A DNA stretch of 30,749 bases from Hepatocystis sp. ex Piliocolobus tephrosceles. Its lineage: Eukaryota > Apicomplexa > Aconoidasida > Haemosporida > Plasmodiidae. Below are positions 26,282 through 30,749 of this stretch, piece after piece; position 1 is the first letter of the stretch; the number at the start of each line of letters is the position of its first letter. Below the pieces are notes generated by a model. The model ran no database searches, was not told the origin of the DNA, and was given only the letters and a program-made list of their open reading frames with translations. Location of the stretch: assembly GCA_902459845.2 (NCBI GenBank), contig CABPSV020000093.1, positions 1-30,749 of the forward strand. The letters run 5' to 3'. A program made the position numbers and the translations under genes.

Positions 26282-29200
26282 ATGAATAGGATAAAATCCA
26301 ATAACTCTAAAGATGATCATAAAAAATACAGCAAAGATGCATATGTATATTCCAAAAAAAAAAAAAATTATAATGAGAACAATTATGAGAAAAATTCTTA
26401 TGAAAGTACAGAATATAATAGAAAGTACATAAGAGAAGATGTTGATTATTATAGTGTTAAAAAAAAAAATGAATATGATTATATAAGTCATAAATCGAAA
26501 AATTCGCATGATTTACAACATAATACAAAAAAGCATGATACATATACACGTAGTGTTGTATCTAGTCGCGATAACAATTCAAATAGAAAAAAAAGTAGTG
26601 TAGAAAAAAATCGTTACGATTATAAAAATAATACTAATGTTAGTAACGCATATGGCAATGACGCATATGTATACAAAAGAAAAAATGAAACAATGTCACA
26701 TAAAACAAATAGTAGCAATTATATTTATAGTTCACAAACAAAAACACATAAAGATAATTATAATAAATCTCAGTCGAATAAAAATGACCATTTTGAAAAA
26801 TGGGAAGGTAATTCCAAAAAACCAAACCATTATCTGCATGATAGTAGTGATAGTGAGAGGATAAAAAAAAAAAAAAAAGAATACAGATATGAGGAAAAAG
26901 TATTGGATAAAAATGTAGGTAGGGATAAAGAACATAGAGGAGATAGTATGTTAAATAAAAAAGGAGAAAGAACAGAAGAAAAAAAAAAAAGGGAATGGAA
27001 AGATGAATCAAAAGAAATGATAGAAAATATAGAACATCGTGACATTAAAACAAGAAAATTGACAGATGTCAAACAAGAAAAAAACAAAAGAACTAGTAAA
27101 GATCATAAAAGTAAAAACGATTATACAAAACATACGGTAAATAGTATGGTATATAGTAAAAAAACGAGTGAAAAATCGTATGATAGTGATACAGAAAATG
27201 TGAATAATATGAATTTACTTGATATATCGAACTTATTTATCAAAAGAAATAAAAATAAAACACTTTTTCAAGTATATGATGATGTTGTTAAATTTTATGG
27301 AAATGTAAAAATTAGAAAAATTAATGAAAGTGTGCTATATAATAATATAAACAATATAAACAATATAAATAATATAAACAATATAAACAATATAAACAAT
27401 ATAAACAATATAAACAATATAAACAATATAAATAATATAAATAATATAAATAATATAAATAATATAAATAATAATATAAATAATAGTTATACGTATGGCA
27501 ACACTTACGGCAACACTTACGGCAACACGTTTGGCAACACTTATGGTTACACGTATGGTAACACGTATGGTAACACGTATGATAACAACTACTACAATAA
27601 CAATCGTGGAAAGGGCTATGAAAAAAAAATAAAAACAAACATAGAAGTAGTGGATACTTTGTATTTAATAGAATTATCATCTGATTATGATCAAGAGTCA
27701 AATCTTTGTTTAAAATCTCCACCAATGTGTTCATTGTTTATAGGAAATAAAAAAAAAAAAAAAAGTGACACAATTGGGGTTACAGATAAACAGAAGGAAT
27801 CACAAACGCAAAAAGAATCACAAACGCAAAAAGAATCACAAACGCAAACAGAATCGCAAACGCAAACAGAATCGCAAACGCAGAAAGAGTCGAACAAACG
27901 AAGTAAGTCCGAACCAAGCGATATGGAAAGAGCATATAGCCCAAACACAACACATTCCAGTTTTTATTATGATAATTGGACATACCCATTAGACATATTC
28001 AATAAAATTATTTATAAAAAAAGTGATCATAGTTATAATAGTTGGGTACCTAATTGTATAACTTTATGTGCATTTAATTTACCTACTTATTTATATGAAA
28101 ATGTTGTATTACATGATTTAATTGATATTTATTTTAAATTAAAAGGAATAGATCCTGTAACAATGATTATAAAAAATATTTTACAACTGGATAAAAAACA
28201 AACAGATATGTCTTTATCAAAATATTTATCTCATTATTTTTTTATTACACAAAATGAAAACAAATATGAATTGTTAGCTGATATATTAGGTATAGTAAAT
28301 ATAGAAATATTATTTAGTCATGAACAGTCAGTAGGAAAAAATATATTAACAACTAATGTTTACAAATACGATCTTAACAAATTATATAATATAAACAATA
28401 ATATAAGTAATAATATAAGTAATAATATAAGTAATAATATAAACAATAATATAAGCAATAATATAAGCAATAACGAAAAAAAAAATCAAAATTCTAATGA
28501 AAATAAAAATACAGATATTAGTAAGGGAAATAACATACAAACTAATACACGCAATAACAATAATAATAACAATTATAATAATAATAGAAAAAAATATATT
28601 AGTGTTATTAATGGAGATATAGGTTTAATATATTTTAAAAATGAAAAATATGCTAAAGAGTTTTGGATGACCTGTACTAATTATAACACTTATCGATATG
28701 GTAATAATATTAAAATTATACCTGATGTTAGTGGTTTTAAAATATTTATAGAAGCTGCAATCTATTTTTTAGTACCTGGATCATTATTTGTACATATTAA
28801 TTATAACAAATTAACTTTAGTCATGAACAGTATACAAAAAGAAGCTCCACATGTTGTTAGTTTTATTAACGAATTAAAAACTTATCACAATGAATCAAAT
28901 ATATGGAACTTGATTTTTGCAAATGTAGGTATAGATATAGAACAATTAGGAAAACAAAATCCACAGAACGTAAAAAATGAAATTAAGAATTGTGATGTAT
29001 CCAAACAGAATAAAACAGAAGGGGCAACAAACGCTACAGAAAAAGATACAAAAGTAGAGACAAAAGTAGAGACAAGAGCAAGGACAATATCAGGGACAAT
29101 ATCAGGGACAATATCAGGGACAAGATCAAAGACAAAAGCAGAGACAATAGCAGGGATAAGAGAAAGCGCATCAATGCTTCACAACTCTCCTAATAACTAT

Positions 29201-30592
29201 CACCGTAGTAACCCAAATCAAACAAATAACAACCAAAACGCACAAAAAAAAAAAAAAAAAATAAAGTCAAATTATTTGAGCATATGTTTTCCAAACCTTT
29301 TAATTCGTATATATAACACACATATAAATAAATATTTAATAGAAAATGGATATTGTTTAATTGCATGTCCATATTTAGAAAAAAAAACAGGAGAAAAAGT
29401 AGCTGATTTTTTAAACAATTTTTATTTAATAGATTGGTTATACAATGAAACAGATGAAACATGTTATTTTTATATTTTAAAGACTGTAGTTAATGTTTTT
29501 TCAGTTTTTAAAAAAACATTCAGTGCATCAATTTATCATACAGTCTCTTCTATTTTTTTAAAATTACCTTTGGGTATAATTCCAGGTGTTTTTATTAATG
29601 TTAATACAAAAATTGGGTCAAATATATTTTTAAAAAATCTTGCTATATCTTCAAATAATATACCAAAAAAAGGAATACAACAAACATCTGATTTTTCTTT
29701 TCTCACAAATGTTATAGCAGCTGATACTACTATTAATAATCATAATAAATGGTCAATAAGTTTTTATGATAGATATATTATGAAAATACTAGGCATTGAT
29801 TTTGATTCGATTACAGATTATTCGTCTGAACGGAACAAAAATGATATCCCCACAACATCTGCAACACCCAAAACATTCGCATCTTCACGTGTTAACACCA
29901 CACATTCTAACACCACACATTCTAACACCACACATTCTAACACCACACATTCTAACACCCCACGTTTTAACACCACAAATTTTAACACAAATTTTAACAC
30001 AAGTTTTAATAGTACAAGTACAAAAAATATAAGTCCGAATGTTATAAGATCAGATAGATTGTTTATGAAAAAAGTAGAAGATAAGAAAAACATACAAACT
30101 AACCAAGTAGTAGCACCTAAATTTTTATCTTTACTAACTAACAAAATGAGTAATATTATAAATTTAAAAAAAAAAAAAATAGATATATCACAGCTTAATA
30201 ATATAAAAGAAAATAATTTAAAAAAAGATAATAATATTTTAATAGGAAAGCAAAATAAGGATATAAATTTGATAAAAAGTAATCGGACACCGAAAGCGAT
30301 ACATCAAGTTAAAGTGGCAAACCAGATCAAAAAAAAAGAAAAAACAAAACCAAATGCTAACAAAATTCAGTTAACTAAAAATATAGAACTTATAGAAAAA
30401 GTGGAAAACAACGAGAAGAAAATTAACTTGAAAAAAAAAAAAAAAGTTATACTAACGAGTAGCGAGGACGATATTGTTGGTAATACAGTTGGTAATACAG
30501 TTGGTAATACAGTTGGTAATACCGTTGGTAATACTGTTGGTAATACAGTTGGTAATACAGTTGGTAATACAGTTGGTAATACTGTTGGTTAA
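26282..30592 (+). CDS. Large low-complexity protein of unknown function, possible RRM-like core
   Basis: I do not recognise this 1436-residue protein. Residues 1-310 are hydrophilic and rich in K, S, D, E, N, Y and R, as in many nuclear RNA-processing proteins. More ordered blocks follow: about 315-352, 460-500, 570-700, 770-890 and 995-1182. Two of these could form a split RRM-like fold: CITLCAFNLPTYL (about 590, like RNP2) and NGDIGLIYFKNEKYAKEFW (about 776, like RNP1), separated by a long insert. This is a weak match by eye. Tandem inserts include NNI (354-401), YGNTYGNTFGNT (about 404-430), QKES/QTES (about 500-540), NNIS (about 703-730), NTTHS (about 1205-1225) and a terminal GNTV repeat (1400-1436) ending at the stop. 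The ATG at 26282 is 4 bases after an in-frame-looking T-rich leader. No intron is needed. A nuclear role is inference. Confidence 0.85.
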   Translation: MNRIKSNNSKDDHKKYSKDAYVYSKKKKNYNENNYEKNSYESTEYNRKYIREDVDYYSVKKKNEYDYISHKSKNSHDLQHNTKKHDTYTRSVVSSRDNNSNRKKSSVEKNRYDYKNNTNVSNAYGNDAYVYKRKNETMSHKTNSSNYIYSSQTKTHKDNYNKSQSNKNDHFEKWEGNSKKPNHYLHDSSDSERIKKKKKEYRYEEKVLDKNVGRDKEHRGDSMLNKKGERTEEKKKREWKDESKEMIENIEHRDIKTRKLTDVKQEKNKRTSKDHKSKNDYTKHTVNSMVYSKKTSEKSYDSDTENVNNMNLLDISNLFIKRNKNKTLFQVYDDVVKFYGNVKIRKINESVLYNNINNINNINNINNINNINNINNINNINNINNINNINNINNINNNINNSYTYGNTYGNTYGNTFGNTYGYTYGNTYGNTYDNNYYNNNRGKGYEKKIKTNIEVVDTLYLIELSSDYDQESNLCLKSPPMCSLFIGNKKKKKSDTIGVTDKQKESQTQKESQTQKESQTQTESQTQTESQTQKESNKRSKSEPSDMERAYSPNTTHSSFYYDNWTYPLDIFNKIIYKKSDHSYNSWVPNCITLCAFNLPTYLYENVVLHDLIDIYFKLKGIDPVTMIIKNILQLDKKQTDMSLSKYLSHYFFITQNENKYELLADILGIVNIEILFSHEQSVGKNILTTNVYKYDLNKLYNINNNISNNISNNISNNINNNISNNISNNEKKNQNSNENKNTDISKGNNIQTNTRNNNNNNNYNNNRKKYISVINGDIGLIYFKNEKYAKEFWMTCTNYNTYRYGNNIKIIPDVSGFKIFIEAAIYFLVPGSLFVHINYNKLTLVMNSIQKEAPHVVSFINELKTYHNESNIWNLIFANVGIDIEQLGKQNPQNVKNEIKNCDVSKQNKTEGATNATEKDTKVETKVETRARTISGTISGTISGTRSKTKAETIAGIRESASMLHNSPNNYHRSNPNQTNNNQNAQKKKKKIKSNYLSICFPNLLIRIYNTHINKYLIENGYCLIACPYLEKKTGEKVADFLNNFYLIDWLYNETDETCYFYILKTVVNVFSVFKKTFSASIYHTVSSIFLKLPLGIIPGVFINVNTKIGSNIFLKNLAISSNNIPKKGIQQTSDFSFLTNVIAADTTINNHNKWSISFYDRYIMKILGIDFDSITDYSSERNKNDIPTTSATPKTFASSRVNTTHSNTTHSNTTHSNTTHSNTPRFNTTNFNTNFNTSFNSTSTKNISPNVIRSDRLFMKKVEDKKNIQTNQVVAPKFLSLLTNKMSNIINLKKKKIDISQLNNIKENNLKKDNNILIGKQNKDINLIKSNRTPKAIHQVKVANQIKKKEKTKPNANKIQLTKNIELIEKVENNEKKINLKKKKKVILTSSEDDIVGNTVGNTVGNTVGNTVGNTVGNTVGNTVGNTVGNTVG
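27341..27484 (+). repeat. 9-bp coding repeat (NNI), 16 copies
   Basis: AATAATATA/AACAATATA units encode residues 354-401, followed at once by GNTY/GNTF repeats (to about 27590). Confidence 0.93.
28388..28471 (+). repeat. 12-bp coding repeat (NNIS), about 7 copies
   Basis: AATAATATAAGT-type units inside the 1436-residue protein, in the segment between its two RRM-like blocks. Confidence 0.9.
30479..30589 (+). repeat. 12-bp coding repeat (GNTV), 9 copies, ending at the stop codon
   Basis: GGTAATACAGTT-type units with third-position changes form the extreme C-terminus; the stop follows the next glycine codon. Confidence 0.93.
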
Positions 30593-30633
30593 ACTTATAA
30601 CACACTGTGTTATTCAAGTGTGTTTATAAATGT

Positions 30634-30749
30634 TACTAGTAATAGTAATAGTAATAGTAATAGTAATGTTACTAGTAATAGTAATAGTAATAGTAATAGT
30701 AATAGTAATAGTAATAGTAATAGTAATAGTAATAGTAATAGTAATAGTA
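30634..30749. repeat. AGTAAT hexanucleotide repeat, cut by the window end
   Basis: Units of AGTAAT with interspersed GTTACT variants run off the end of the window. GTTACT resembles the complement of the unit, so the array has short internal inverted repeats. Confidence 0.93.

Noticed and set aside
1..30749. Search for tRNA, rRNA, CRISPR arrays and transposons
   Set aside because: No T-loop-like tRNA signature with a matching acceptor stem, no rRNA-like sequence, no spacer-separated repeats, and no transposase or reverse-transcriptase motifs were seen.

Overview
The window looks like nuclear DNA of a haemosporidian parasite (Plasmodium or a close relative). Base composition is extremely AT-rich. 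Intergenic DNA is full of homopolymers (one uninterrupted T run of 92), (TA)n tracts and private minisatellites. Proteins are interrupted by asparagine/lysine-rich inserts and tandem repeats, and most genes are single-exon; the introns I can see end in long T-tracts followed by AG. I cannot assign a species.

Layout: (1) 241-1059 (+) FtsJ/RrmJ-type 2'-O rRNA methyltransferase, probably organellar. (2) 3212-8416 (+) VPS18, the RING-finger subunit of the HOPS/CORVET tethering core, greatly expanded by inserts. (3) 8806-9834 (-) an IGR-motif protein resembling mitoribosomal mS41/Fyv4, with an apparent 84-nt intron. (4) 10972-11832 (+) SDHAF2/Sdh5-like flavinylation factor carrying a (PQTK/E)n insert. 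(5) 12992-13810 (+) OSCP subunit of mitochondrial ATP synthase. (6) 15242-18733 (+) a 1163-residue helical protein I do not recognise. (7) about 20301-20973 (+) a small secretory single-pass membrane protein with introns. (8) 22117-22863 (-) a FYVE-like zinc-finger protein. (9) 26282-30592 (+) a 1436-residue protein I do not recognise, with a charged N-terminus and possibly a split RRM-like fold.

Four of the nine genes (1, 3, 4, 5) plausibly act in an organelle, and genes 3-5 are consecutive and predicted mitochondrial: a mitoribosomal protein, a complex II assembly factor and a complex V subunit. Genes 3 and 4 diverge from one shared upstream region. VPS18 and the FYVE-like protein both point to endolysosomal traffic, but they lie about 14 kb apart and nothing in the sequence links them.

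I saw no CRISPR array, transposon, rRNA or tRNA. The most interesting items are candidates below normal annotation limits: a 52-codon antisense ORF at the SDHAF2 start, a probable 4-nt microexon in gene 7, several exon-like islands with splice signals between genes, a strand-symmetric 12-bp array, and helically phased A/T-tract arrays that should bend DNA between genes 8 and 9. I did not find a convincing new multi-gene system.
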